Shown piece after piece: positions 1 to 8,001 of a DNA stretch of 38,024 nt. The DNA is taken from positions 1 to 38,024 of the IMG/VR virus record IMGVR_UViG_3300034061_003894. The stretch is one strand, 5' to 3'. Below the pieces are notes generated by a model. It had not been told where the DNA came from. It worked only from the letters and a program-made list of their open reading frames with translations, and searched no databases. Position 1 is the stretch's first letter. Each line of letters starts with the position of its first letter. A program made the translations under genes and the position numbers. The stretch is from a virus.

Positions 1-209
1 CGACCGCCAGGGCCCACCTTCATAAACCGGCCAATGTCCGAGCTACCGCCGCCGTTCGTTATTGGCTTGCGGCTCACGAGCTCGATCGAGCCGCTGCTTG
101 CCACGAAACACGCGCGCAGCGCGCGCGTCATCGGGTGCCGCCAGTCGACCTCGACCGGCCCCTGGGGCTGACGCCGCCACCGCTGCGGCTGGTAGACGCC
201 GAACGGCAT
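1..209 (-). CDS. LamG-like virion protein, N-terminal fragment
   Basis: The first 69 codons of a gene that runs off the left edge. The ATG at 209 overlaps the stop of the upstream gene as TGATG, so the two are translationally coupled. The visible part has a run of Gln, Pro and Arg and then a GPVEVDWRHPMTR motif. That motif resembles the start of LamG/concanavalin-like domain proteins of phages, which often read W-x-Q-P-x-G followed by V-x-V-D-W-x-N-P-L-T-R-G. Such proteins are usually surface-exposed virion components that may bind glycans. The family call is recalled from sequence style, not from a search. The C-terminal piece may be the fragment at 37851-38024. Confidence 0.55.
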   Translation of the reverse strand, partial: MPFGVYQPQRWRRQPQGPVEVDWRHPMTRALRACFVASSGSIELVSRKPITNGGGSSDIGRFMKVGPGG

Positions 210-634
210 CAGGCGACCCGAACCTCGTGGAACCGAGCGCGAAGCACGATGTTGCGCGTGGCGGTCTGGTTGCCCTTGTGCGAAAGCCTGAACGACTTCA
301 TCGCGGTCGGCAGCTCGACGAAAATGCGCGCGGGATCTTCGCCCGGCGTGTCGGTGCCGAAGGTGTTCAGCCGGCACAGGAAAGTCGCGTGCTCGTCCGT
401 CGAGAAGTCGTCGCCCGCCGACCCGTCCACGTCGCCGACGCTCGGCTTGATGTAGATGTCGATGTAGTCGCCCGAGGCCGGCGTGCCCTGGTTGTCCGCG
501 TGGATCACCATGCTGATCGCCGTCGTCGTCGCGTCGACCGTCATGGTGTCGCTGTCCGCCTGCGTGTTGCTCGACACCGTGATCGACGCGGCGCTCGACC
601 ACGTGACATTCGTCTCGACTCGCGTGATCGCCAT
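209..634 (-). CDS. hypothetical virion-associated protein (141 aa)
   Basis: Rich in Ser and Thr near the N-terminus, with alternating polar and hydrophobic residues that suggest a beta-sandwich. There is no signal peptide or membrane segment. It lies in the late operon between two other small structural genes, one base after the gene ending upstream, and its stop overlaps the start of the LamG-like gene. Position after the head-tail joining genes suggests a minor head, decoration or fiber-associated protein. I do not recognise a named family, and function is inferred from position only. Confidence 0.75.
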   Translation of the reverse strand: MAITRVETNVTWSSAASITVSSNTQADSDTMTVDATTTAISMVIHADNQGTPASGDYIDIYIKPSVGDVDGSAGDDFSTDEHATFLCRLNTFGTDTPGEDPARIFVELPTAMKSFRLSHKGNQTATRNIVLRARFHEVRVA

Positions 635-635
635 C

Positions 636-1100
636 TCAGAGCACCCGGATCAGTGAAGCGTCAGCCGCCGAGACCTCGCCCTCGGCCCGCAGCCGCCCCG
701 GAGACGCCTCGGTGCCGGTGCCGTTCGCGAGCAGCGACTCCGCGCGTGTGGCCGTGCGGCGCAGGACCGGCGCGAGGGCCGTGAACGTCGAGGACGACGC
801 GCCGAAGCAGTCGCTCAAGCCGTTGCGGAACCGCCCGATCCCTGCGTCGATCGACGGCATGGCACGCATCCAGTCCCAGATCCTGGCCTTGCCGACGGAC
901 AGCGCGTCGACCTCGGCCCACACGAACTGCTGCATAACCTCGGCCGGCGTCACGCTGCTGCGCCAAACCACGTACGCGGTCGACGCGTTCAGCCAGTCCG
1001 CCACCGCCGCATCGTTTCCGGCCGCCAGCGCAGCCGCCAGCGTCGGCTCGGCGATGATCGCGGTCCGCAGCGTCGCGCGCTGCGCGGGGGTCAGGTCCAT
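636..1100 (-). CDS. conserved phage protein of unknown function (154 aa)
   Basis: Matches in style a family common near head-tail genes of siphophages: an opening like LTPAQRATLRTAI, a central VVWRSSV stretch, and a C-terminal half with Arg-rich helices followed by GTGTEASPGRL and a short closing strand. Members have no established role that I know of. The protein looks mostly alpha-helical, soluble and without a signal peptide. It lies 4 bases after the 131-aa gene and just before the 141-aa gene, so it is co-transcribed with head-completion genes. It may be a structural or assembly factor. Confidence 0.75.
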   Translation of the reverse strand: MDLTPAQRATLRTAIIAEPTLAAALAAGNDAAVADWLNASTAYVVWRSSVTPAEVMQQFVWAEVDALSVGKARIWDWMRAMPSIDAGIGRFRNGLSDCFGASSSTFTALAPVLRRTATRAESLLANGTGTEASPGRLRAEGEVSAADASLIRVL

Positions 1101-1104
1101 CGCG

Positions 1105-1500
1105 TCAGCCGTTCGGGTCGGTGACCGTGAACGACGTCACCGTCACCGTCTGCCCGCTCGTGATCGAGCCGTTGAGCTGCAGCTCGCCGCTCGACACGCC
1201 CGCGCTGCCTTGGATGTGGCAGGTGGTGCCGTTGCTCGCGTAAATGCGGTAGCTCGCCGGCGACGTGCTCGAGCCCGACGACGCGGTGCCCGACCAGGTG
1301 CCGGTGAGAGCCTTGCTGCCCGCCGACGCCGCCGCCATCCAGTCCGACGGCAGGGTCATCGTCACCAGCAGGCCCGACGGGTCCGCCGCCGCGCAGTTCG
1401 CCGGCTCGGCGCCGGAGAACACCTTCAGCACGGCGCTCGTGCCCGTGGTCGACTCGATCGCGTCCAGCCGCGCATTCCGCACGGAGTCCGAGAGTTTCAT
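1105..1500 (-). CDS. conserved small virion protein (131 aa)
   Basis: The N-terminus (MKLSDSVRNARLDAIES) followed by a stretch on a measurable quantity (LKVFSGAEPANC) is typical of a small phage family found between head-completion and tail genes. The remainder is Ser/Thr/Gly-rich and beta-strand-like, as in a decoration or Ig-like domain. A GAGGAA ribosome-binding site lies about 8 bases before the ATG at 1500. The function is not known to me. Placement suggests a minor capsid, neck or decoration role. Confidence 0.75.
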   Translation of the reverse strand: MKLSDSVRNARLDAIESTTGTSAVLKVFSGAEPANCAAADPSGLLVTMTLPSDWMAAASAGSKALTGTWSGTASSGSSTSPASYRIYASNGTTCHIQGSAGVSSGELQLNGSITSGQTVTVTSFTVTDPNG

Positions 1501-1511
1501 GGCTCAGTTCC

Positions 1512-1823
1512 TCAGTCCGCGCGCTGCAGGTCCGCCCGCGCGATGTGTCCGTCGTCGATCGCGGCGACCCGCCGCACGGTGTAGAGCTGCGCGCCGATCG
1601 TCACCCGATCGCCCTCGCGCACCGCCGCCCACTCCGACACCCGGTACGTGATGCGATGCGCCGCAGCCCGGATGTCGTCCAGCGCGTCCTCGTCCGGCGC
1701 GTCGAGCAGCACCACGCCGGCCACGGCCGCCGCACCAGGCGCGCGAGCACGCCACGTCGCCGCCACGCCGAACTCGTCGGCGTCAAAAAACGCGTCGACG
1801 TCGGTGAATGCGGGGCCTGGCAT
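1512..1823 (-). CDS. head-tail joining protein, lambda gpFII-like
   Basis: At 103 aa it is close to lambda gpFII (117 aa), which caps the connector and forms the interface that receives the tail. The C-terminal half (VREGDRVTIGAQLYTVRRV, then a closing IDDGHIARADL strand) resembles the beta-barrel core of that family, where a similar segment reads LRRGDTLTIGEENFWVDRV. The N-terminus has the usual acidic helix (DVDAFFDADEFG). It follows the 61-aa gene after the capsid gene by 3 bases, the expected lambda-like position. Assignment rests on motif similarity, length and order. Confidence 0.7.
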   Translation of the reverse strand: MPGPAFTDVDAFFDADEFGVAATWRARAPGAAAVAGVVLLDAPDEDALDDIRAAAHRITYRVSEWAAVREGDRVTIGAQLYTVRRVAAIDDGHIARADLQRAD

Positions 1824-1826
1824 CTT

Positions 1827-2012
1827 TTACTCGGCGCGGCGGCGCTGGCGCGGCGCCTCGGGCGGCGCGTCCGCCTTCGGCTCCTCGCTGGCCGGGACTG
1901 CCTTCGCGTTCGCGATCAGCTCGACCGCCAGGCTCGCCGGCACCTCGACCACGTCGCCGGCGGCGACCGGGCCCTGGTAGACGAACCCGCGCAGTGCCTT
2001 GACTCGGGTCAT
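1827..2012 (-). CDS. small head protein of unknown function (61 aa)
   Basis: The start at 2012 is chosen because GGAGGAA stands 4-5 bases upstream and the longer frame to 2336 lies antisense-like within the capsid gene. The N-terminal 35 residues follow a pattern common downstream of phage capsid genes: a basic start, G-F-V-x-x-G, a GD-VVEVP turn, then an LAVELIANAKA helix. The C-terminal 20 residues are charged and disordered. In lambda-type phages this slot holds accessory head proteins (gpFI-like), but similarity to gpFI is not evident. Role unknown. Confidence 0.75.
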   Translation of the reverse strand: MTRVKALRGFVYQGPVAAGDVVEVPASLAVELIANAKAVPASEEPKADAPPEAPRQRRRAE

Positions 2013-2032
2013 GCGTTCCTCCACAGGATGAA

Positions 2033-2059
2033 CGGGCGCCCCCGCGACGAGGGCGCCCG
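2033..2059 (-). terminator. strong hairpin after the capsid gene
   Basis: A perfect 9-bp inverted repeat (CGGGCGCCC / GGGCGCCCG) with a 9-base loop lies between the capsid stop and the ribosome-binding site of the next gene. It has almost no T-run, so it is more likely a partial attenuator or an mRNA 3'-end stabiliser for the abundant capsid transcript than a full terminator. Confidence 0.5.
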
Positions 2060-2086
2060 CGCTGCTGGTCTGCAGCACGGCTACGA

Positions 2087-3898
2087 TCAGGTGATCGTGA
2101 TGGCGCGCGAGAACGCGCCGGCCTGGCGGATGCCCACGTCGACCGTCGCCCACGCCCGCACGCCGATGATCCCGGCCGGGAAGTTGGCGTACGGGTTGAC
2201 CTCGAGCTCGAGGTCCGCCCACATGCCGACGATCACCTGCGAGAAGTCGCCGAACACCATCGAGGCCGCGGTCAGCGCCGTGGTCGTGGTCGCGCGGAAG
2301 CCGGCCATCTGGCCGTCGAGCACCGACCCTTGCCACAGCGGCGTGTCGGTGTTCGAGAACCGCGCGCGCTGGGCGAGCAGCGCCGCCACCGCGGGCGTGG
2401 TGACGTACGCACAGCCCGGGACCAGCGCGTTCGCCGCGGCGAGGTCGGTCTGGAACTCGAGCACGCCGGCGTAGCCCAGCGTCGTGCCCGTCACCGACCC
2501 GATGCCACCGGTGCCGCTGATGCCGGTCGGCTGCGCCGAGCCGCTGCCCTCGAAGCCGGCGATGTCGATCGCGCGCGCGACGACGGCCGCCAGGTCGTCC
2601 ATCACGATCTGCTCGACGCCCGGCGCCGACTGCTGCGTGAGCTGCTTCGAAATCTCGGTGTACGCGCCCACCTGCTTCGGGGTCATCGTCACCTGACCGA
2701 TCGTCTGGTCGCTCTCGGTGATCGCCGTCGCCTCGTTCGTCAACCAGTACGCGGTGCCCGCGCCGGTCTGCTTCGGAATCGCGACGTTGCCGACCAGGCC
2801 GGGCAGCATCCGCGCGCCCAGGCCGGCGAGCAGCGTGCGAGCGCGCAGCAGCTCGATGAACGAGCCGGCGAGCTGGTCGGTGCCGACGAGCTTGCTGCCG
2901 TTGTTCGCCGACGCCGCGGTCAGGTCCCGCTGCTGGACGTCGAACGGCAAGTAGAACGAGTTGGTGCGCTTGCTCGGGCCGATGCGCTTCTCGATCGCGC
3001 GGTGGGCCTCGAGCTCGAGCCCGGCCTTCGACCAGTCGCCGGTGGCGGCGGCCAGCACGGCGCGCAGCACCGAGTAGCGCTTGACGTCTTTCGACTCCAT
3101 GCCGAGCTCGGGCGAGCCCCCGGCGGTCGGCGCCGGCGCGCGCTTGCCCATCTCGGTCAGCACGTGCCGGCCGAACGCGTCGGCGGGCAGGTTGTCCGAG
3201 ACGGCCCGCTGCACGACCTGGTCGTCCACCGTCCAGCGACGCGCGATGGCGTAGATGTCGGCGATGCGCTGACGCTCCGCCGCTTGGATCGCCGCCACGT
3301 CGACGGCATGGGGTGCCGGCGCGGCCGGCTGCACGATGGGCTGTTCCATCTTCGCTTCCTTGTGCGGCTCATCGCCGCGAATGGTGATTTCCTGCTCGTC
3401 GCCGTCGTCGGCGCGACCGATCCCCACGGTGGGGTCGGCGGGCACGCTGACCAGCGACACCTCGAACGGCTCGAAGTCCATGACGCGGTAGGTCGGCACG
3501 CCTTCGACCTCGCGCTCGTGCTGCATCGCGTGGATGCGATACCCGAACGACGAGTTCTTCCGGATGCCGTCCTTGACGTCCTGGAACACTTCCTCGGCTC
3601 GCGCGCTTCGGCCGAAGCGCACCTTTGCCCGCGCCACGCGGTCACCGCCGATCGACACGTCCTCGATCACGCCCACGATGTCCCGCGAGTCGTGATCCAC
3701 CAACAGCGGCCCCCCCGCCTGCAGCCGGCCAAGGCGCATCGACGAGGGTTCCACGTTGAGCACTTCGACACCCCAGGAGCGCTCGTACGGCTCCTCGGAC
3801 GCGAACGCCAGCACCGCGGTCCTCGACTCCTCGTCGAGCGCCGCACGGTCCAGCGTGAACGACCGGAACTGGCGTCCGGCCTTAATCGTCTTGGTCAT
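2087..3898 (-). CDS. fused prohead protease and HK97-fold major capsid protein
   Basis: One 603-aa protein joins two usually separate head functions. Residues 1-165 resemble the HK97-type prohead protease (S78/U35): a His in LLVDHD (H69), a Ser in NSSFGY (S117) and an acidic residue in FEVSLV (E146) are the likely catalytic set. Residues 170-265 form an Ala/Pro/charged, helical linker that can act as scaffold (delta domain). Residues 270-603 fit the Phage_capsid family: N-arm, KQVGAYTEIS motif, GSGSAQPTGI loop near 452-460 and a C-terminal ANFPAGIIGVRAW segment. It follows the portal gene with a 17-base overlap. An in-frame ATG at 3349, with AAGGAAG 5 bases upstream, could make a separate 420-aa scaffold-capsid form, as with lambda C/Nu3 nesting. 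Confidence 0.92.
   Translation of the reverse strand: MTKTIKAGRQFRSFTLDRAALDEESRTAVLAFASEEPYERSWGVEVLNVEPSSMRLGRLQAGGPLLVDHDSRDIVGVIEDVSIGGDRVARAKVRFGRSARAEEVFQDVKDGIRKNSSFGYRIHAMQHEREVEGVPTYRVMDFEPFEVSLVSVPADPTVGIGRADDGDEQEITIRGDEPHKEAKMEQPIVQPAAPAPHAVDVAAIQAAERQRIADIYAIARRWTVDDQVVQRAVSDNLPADAFGRHVLTEMGKRAPAPTAGGSPELGMESKDVKRYSVLRAVLAAATGDWSKAGLELEAHRAIEKRIGPSKRTNSFYLPFDVQQRDLTAASANNGSKLVGTDQLAGSFIELLRARTLLAGLGARMLPGLVGNVAIPKQTGAGTAYWLTNEATAITESDQTIGQVTMTPKQVGAYTEISKQLTQQSAPGVEQIVMDDLAAVVARAIDIAGFEGSGSAQPTGISGTGGIGSVTGTTLGYAGVLEFQTDLAAANALVPGCAYVTTPAVAALLAQRARFSNTDTPLWQGSVLDGQMAGFRATTTTALTAASMVFGDFSQVIVGMWADLELEVNPYANFPAGIIGVRAWATVDVGIRQAGAFSRAITIT
3347..3361 (-). promoter_or_regulatory. internal ribosome-binding site and ATG inside the protease-capsid gene
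   Basis: AAGGAAG at 3361-3355 sits 5 bases before an in-frame ATG at 3349-3347 (Met184 of the fusion). Initiation here would give the scaffold plus capsid without the protease, in the excess over protease that head assembly requires. This is inferred from spacing and biology, and SD-like codons for Lys-Glu can occur by chance. Confidence 0.5.
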
Positions 3899-5357
3899 CT
3901 TGCACCGCCGTTTCCGGCGCCGGTTGCGGTGCCGCCTGCGGCAGCACGTTGGCGAGCCGGGCGTTCTCGGCCTCGAGCTCGCGCCACACTTCCTCGGGGT
4001 CCAGCCCCTGCTCGCGGATGATTCGGCCGCGCGTCGTCAGCCCGTTGCGGATCGCGAGCTCCGCGGCCTGTAGGTCCTTCATCGGGTCGACCCACTGCCA
4101 GCGCCGCCCCTGCCACAGCGCAGAATCGAACTTTGCGCGCTTGCCGAGCGGCAGGTTGAGTGCGCCCACGGTCAGCGCGGCATCCAGCCATTCGCTGTAC
4201 AGCGGCGCGTAGAACGACTCGATCAGCCAGCCCTGCAGCGCCTTCCAGGTCTCGCGCTCCTCGAGCACGCCGACCCGCGCCGAGCTGTAGTTCACGCGCT
4301 CGACGTCGTTGGCGAGATTGTGGTACGCCACGTCGAGGCCGGACGCGATGCCGCGCAGGCACGTCGTCACGAAAGCGCCGAACTGCTCGTGCGGGTACTG
4401 GGGATTCCAGCTCTCGAGCGAGTAGCCCTCGGGCAGCCCCATGAACTCGCCCGGCTCCGCGCTGATCTGCGGCAGTTGCGGGTCGTCGCTCGGCTGAGTG
4501 CCCAGCGCCGGCGTCACGTCTGCCTCGGCCGTCTTGGTCAGCACGCCCATCTTTGCGGCGCCGACGCGTGCAGCGATCACCGCCGCCTCCTCGTAGCCGT
4601 CCAGGTCTCGCATCCGCCGCATCGCCGTCGCCATCCACGGCTCGCCGCGGAGCTGGTCGACGTCATGCGGCAGGAACAGGTGCACGATCTCGCTGGCCGG
4701 AACCCGCGTGCGCTCGGTGACCCGGTTCATGCCGGTCATCACCTGCACCGCCTGGTCCTTCGTCAGCCAGTACGCCGTCGGCCGGTTCATTGCGTCGAGC
4801 TCGACGCCCATCCGCACCCGCGCGCCGCCCACCAGGTCCTCGTTGTGCCTCGGGTCGAGCCGCTCCGCGCTCACGAGCTGGTACTGCACACCGTAGCGGC
4901 CGGCGCCCATGTACCGGCGCACCATCACCTCGCCATCGAGCACAAGGCGCTGCAGCAGCAGCCGCTGAAACTCCGTCCACGTGTACCGGCCTGTGACCTC
5001 GAACTCGCCGCGCTTCACGAACCGCGCGAACTGGCCCTCGAGGTACGCCGAATCGACGACGTCGAGCGTTCCGTCGGGCCGCAGCGCCTGCACCTGCAGG
5101 CTCATTCCGGCCGGGCCGATCACGTTCTTGACCACGAGGCTCACGAAGCGCCGCGCGTAGTCGTTGTTCCGGAACAGGTCGCGCGAGCGGCTCTGCAGCG
5201 TCAGCAGGTCTCGGTACAGTGCCGCGTTCGTGCGCTGGTGCTGCGCGCCCCACGACGCCGTCAGCCGCCCGACGTGCGCGCCGGCGTAGCCGGTCGTTGC
5301 GTTGCGCTGCTGCCGCACGAACCCGAGCCGCGCAGCCAGCCGGTCGGCCCAGCTCAC
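3882..5357 (-). CDS. portal protein, lambda gpB family
   Basis: The 491-aa protein forms the dodecameric ring through which DNA enters and leaves the head. Family signs include SRDLFRNNDYARRFV near residue 60, NVIGPAGMSLQ near 80, DGEVMVRRY near 140, LVSAERLDP near 165, EIVHLFLPHDVDQLRG near 250 and AARVGAAKMGVL near 290. Length is close to lambda gpB (533 aa). The start at 5357 overlaps the stop of the gpW-position gene by 4 bases (ATGA). Its 3' end overlaps the protease-capsid gene by 17 bases. Gene order (terminase, connector protein, portal, protease, capsid) is canonical. Confidence 0.92.
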   Translation of the reverse strand: MSWADRLAARLGFVRQQRNATTGYAGAHVGRLTASWGAQHQRTNAALYRDLLTLQSRSRDLFRNNDYARRFVSLVVKNVIGPAGMSLQVQALRPDGTLDVVDSAYLEGQFARFVKRGEFEVTGRYTWTEFQRLLLQRLVLDGEVMVRRYMGAGRYGVQYQLVSAERLDPRHNEDLVGGARVRMGVELDAMNRPTAYWLTKDQAVQVMTGMNRVTERTRVPASEIVHLFLPHDVDQLRGEPWMATAMRRMRDLDGYEEAAVIAARVGAAKMGVLTKTAEADVTPALGTQPSDDPQLPQISAEPGEFMGLPEGYSLESWNPQYPHEQFGAFVTTCLRGIASGLDVAYHNLANDVERVNYSSARVGVLEERETWKALQGWLIESFYAPLYSEWLDAALTVGALNLPLGKRAKFDSALWQGRRWQWVDPMKDLQAAELAIRNGLTTRGRIIREQGLDPEEVWRELEAENARLANVLPQAAPQPAPETAVQDDQDD

Positions 5358-5917
5358 AGCCGCACCTGCAACGCGTAGCCCGGCGTCTCGCCGGCCATCA
5401 CCCGGCGGGCCACCGCTTCGGACTCGACTTCCGCCTTGTAGCGGTCGCGCAGCGCGAGCAGGTCAGCGATCGGCGTGCGCTTGAGCATCCGTTCTCCGAT
5501 CCGGTACTCCTCCTGGTCGCGCGTCGCGCGCCCTTCGAGCACCGCCTCGATTGCCTCGAGCACGCGCCGCGCGTGCGATCGCACGTCCTGCGCGGCCGTC
5601 GCGGTGCCCGCGCGCAGGTCGGGCAGGACGCGCAGCTCGCCGCTGTCGACGGTGTACTTCTCGGCGCCAGACTCGACCCACGCGACCCACGCGTACGAGC
5701 CGGCCGCATACGGCGCGGTCGTTGCGGCCGCGACGACGACGGCGTGCGCGACGCCGTCCGCAGCCGCTGTCACCTCGAAGCCGCCCGCCGCGTTCTTGAA
5801 CCGGTACTTGAGCGTCCAGGTCGGCGCCGGGTAGTCCTCGAGGTCCTCGCGGCGCCACTTCCACGTGTCGCCCGCGCGCAGCTCGCTCGGCTCGTTGGTC
5901 GGAATGCTCGCTGCCAT
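5354..5917 (-). CDS. head-tail connector-position protein, gpW-like C-terminus
   Basis: This 187-aa protein occupies the slot of lambda gpW, between large terminase and portal, but is nearly three times longer. Residues 1-100 look like a beta-rich Ig or jelly-roll module (AGDTWKWRREDLEDYPAP, then repeated strands). Residues 110-180 are helical and end with RTPIADLLALRDRYKAEVE, a segment seen in phage proteins of this position and reminiscent of the gpW helical pair. It may therefore stabilise packaged DNA and receive the tail, or be a fused accessory domain. It starts one base into the terminase stop and overlaps portal by ATGA. Family assignment is tentative; being a real gene is near certain. 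Confidence 0.6.
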   Translation of the reverse strand: MAASIPTNEPSELRAGDTWKWRREDLEDYPAPTWTLKYRFKNAAGGFEVTAAADGVAHAVVVAAATTAPYAAGSYAWVAWVESGAEKYTVDSGELRVLPDLRAGTATAAQDVRSHARRVLEAIEAVLEGRATRDQEEYRIGERMLKRTPIADLLALRDRYKAEVESEAVARRVMAGETPGYALQVRL

Positions 5918-8001
5918 CAGTTTCGCCAGCCCTTCACGAATCCGCCGGGACGCACCCGGCCGACTTTCCTGGACGCCGCCGGCGCCGCGACTGGTGCCGC
6001 ATCTCGCGCCGAATCCGCCGCGGCCCCGCCATCCGGCTCGCCGCCAGCCAGCGCACCAGGCGCTGCTTCACGTGGAACATCCGCCGGCGGATCGCTCAAC
6101 AGGTCGCGCTGCGTGGGGCTCACCCGCTCGCGCAGCCTTCCCCACATCGCCTCGGTGAACCGGTTCAGGTCCAGCGCGTGCGCCGCGAACAGCGCGTAGA
6201 CCGCGCAATCCCATGCCTCGTTGCGCGCTCCCGAGTCCTTCACCCACACGAACCGCTGCCCGCGAGCCGTGCGCGCCAGCACGCGCTGCTCCGAGGTCAT
6301 CTGCTGGTACCACTCGTCCGCCAGATCCGCCGCTAGGTGCACGAACCCCGGGCCCGGCTCCTTGACCCGCAGGTGCGCGTGCCACCAGTCCTTCGCCGCG
6401 GTCACGCCGACCATCCACAGCTTTACGCCGTGCTTCACCACCGACCCTCGCCAGTTCACGTCGACCGGGCTCGCCCGGCCCTTGACCGGCATTCCGGGCC
6501 GGTCCATGCCCTTGATGGCGTAGGTCCGCCGCACCCACTCGACCCCGGCCGCGCGGACCCGCGTCGAGTGCCGGGCCCGGCAGTACGCGTACACCGCGTG
6601 CGTGCAGTGCCCGCCGGTGTCGATCGCCGCGGCCTCGACGCCGAGCGTGTTGCCCGACGCGTGCCTGTAGCGCTGCTCGAAGAACGCGTCGAGCCGGTCC
6701 CACACGGTCGGCTGGCCGCCCGGTGTGCGCTCGGTCTGCGACGGGTCGCCCCAGATCTGCGCGACGTCGACGACCGCGCACTCGTCGCCCGGGCCCCACC
6801 CCCAGACGACCACCTCGAGGCGGTTGTCCTGGGTGTCCACGCCCGCGGTCAGAACCAGGCACGCCTCGGGAACTTCCCGCAGCGGCCGCGTGCCAGCGCG
6901 GGCCCGCAGCCAGTCGCCGTCGAGCCGCGCGCCTTCCTCGCGGTAGGTCTCCGCGAGACGGGTGTTGATCCACGTCTTGCGCGGCTGCGGGTCACCGCGC
7001 TCGGCCGACTCCTTCGCTACCAGGTACTCGGCGACCAGCTTTCGCCAGCTGAACCACCCGAGCGGCGAGTACAGGCTCGACAGGTGGTAGCTCCGCACCG
7101 CCGCGCCGGGGTTCTCCGCGACCCACACCCCGCCGGCCAGCATCGCGGTCTTGTGGTGCTCCTCGATCTCGCCACCGCAGCCCGCGCACACGTACGCCGC
7201 CGTCGACGGGTCGTCGTCCCGGTATCGCAGCCCCGGGCCCTCGTCCTCGCCGATCCAGACCAGCCGCTGGTAGTGCCCGCAGTGCGGGCACGCCACTTGG
7301 TAGCGGAACCGCGTCCCCGCGTCGAACCGCGCCTCGATCAGCGACAGCCCCTTCGGCCGCTTCGGGCTGCTTGTCACGAGCAGCTTGCGCCGCGCGAACG
7401 TGTCCTGCCTGGCCGTCGCGATCTGCAGCGGCTCGCCCTGCCCGTCGACGTCGAGCGGATAGTCGTCGACCTCGTCGGCGTGGATGTACCGGCACGGCAT
7501 CGAGGCCAGCCCCGCCGCGCTGTTCGCGCCGGTGATGACCACCAGCCCGCCCGGGAACTCCTTCAGCAGCGTGGTGTTCCCGCTGTCGCGGGAGCGCGAC
7601 TCGCGCACCTTGCCGGCCAGCACCGGGCACGCGCGGATCATCGGCGCAATGCGCTGCTTCGAGTACCGCTTCGCCAGGTCCACCGTAGGCTGGATCAGCA
7701 TCATCGGCCCCGGCACGTGGTCGATGATGTAGCCCAGCCAGTTGTTCCCGCTCTCCGACTTCGAGAGCTGCGTGCCGAACATCAGCACCACCTCCGCGGC
7801 GTCCGACGAGTCGGACAGGTCGCGCAGGATCTGCCGCATGTACGGCGTGCGCTCGGTCCGCCACGGGCCCGGCTCGGCCGACGTCTCGCGTGGCAGCACC
7901 CGGTGCTGATCGGCCCACTCGTCGACCGCCAGCAGCTCGGGCAGCGCCAGGTGCTCGGCGAACAGCTCGTCGACGAGCCGCCACGCGTCGACCGTGCTCA
8001 C
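5917..8001 (-). CDS. terminase large subunit, GpA family
   Basis: The 694-aa DNA-packaging motor and nuclease. The GpA-type Walker A variant is TQLSKSESGNNW near residues 77-88. Walker B with its catalytic acid is YIHADEVDD at 172-180, and a coupling motif LLVTSSPK lies at 207-214. A zinc-ribbon-like pair, CPHC (238-241) and CAGC (272-275), follows. The C-terminal nuclease begins with LTAGVDTQDN (D389) and continues with AIDTGGH. GpA-type enzymes normally act with a small subunit at a cos site and leave staggered ends. The start overlaps the small-terminase stop by ATGA. The C-terminal 60 residues are Pro/Ala-rich and probably contact the portal. Confidence 0.95.
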   Translation of the reverse strand: MSTVDAWRLVDELFAEHLALPELLAVDEWADQHRVLPRETSAEPGPWRTERTPYMRQILRDLSDSSDAAEVVLMFGTQLSKSESGNNWLGYIIDHVPGPMMLIQPTVDLAKRYSKQRIAPMIRACPVLAGKVRESRSRDSGNTTLLKEFPGGLVVITGANSAAGLASMPCRYIHADEVDDYPLDVDGQGEPLQIATARQDTFARRKLLVTSSPKRPKGLSLIEARFDAGTRFRYQVACPHCGHYQRLVWIGEDEGPGLRYRDDDPSTAAYVCAGCGGEIEEHHKTAMLAGGVWVAENPGAAVRSYHLSSLYSPLGWFSWRKLVAEYLVAKESAERGDPQPRKTWINTRLAETYREEGARLDGDWLRARAGTRPLREVPEACLVLTAGVDTQDNRLEVVVWGWGPGDECAVVDVAQIWGDPSQTERTPGGQPTVWDRLDAFFEQRYRHASGNTLGVEAAAIDTGGHCTHAVYAYCRARHSTRVRAAGVEWVRRTYAIKGMDRPGMPVKGRASPVDVNWRGSVVKHGVKLWMVGVTAAKDWWHAHLRVKEPGPGFVHLAADLADEWYQQMTSEQRVLARTARGQRFVWVKDSGARNEAWDCAVYALFAAHALDLNRFTEAMWGRLRERVSPTQRDLLSDPPADVPREAAPGALAGGEPDGGAAADSARDAAPVAAPAASRKVGRVRPGGFVKGWRN

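Noticed and set aside
62-784. 240-aa plus-strand ORF across the small structural genes
   Set aside because: Arg/Ala/Pro-rich shadow of the minus-strand 141- and 154-aa genes; no ribosome-binding site and no recognisable domain.
2330-4021. 563-aa plus-strand ORF
   Set aside because: Antisense shadow of the protease-capsid gene, which has catalytic and capsid motifs; composition is Arg/Leu/Ala-rich.
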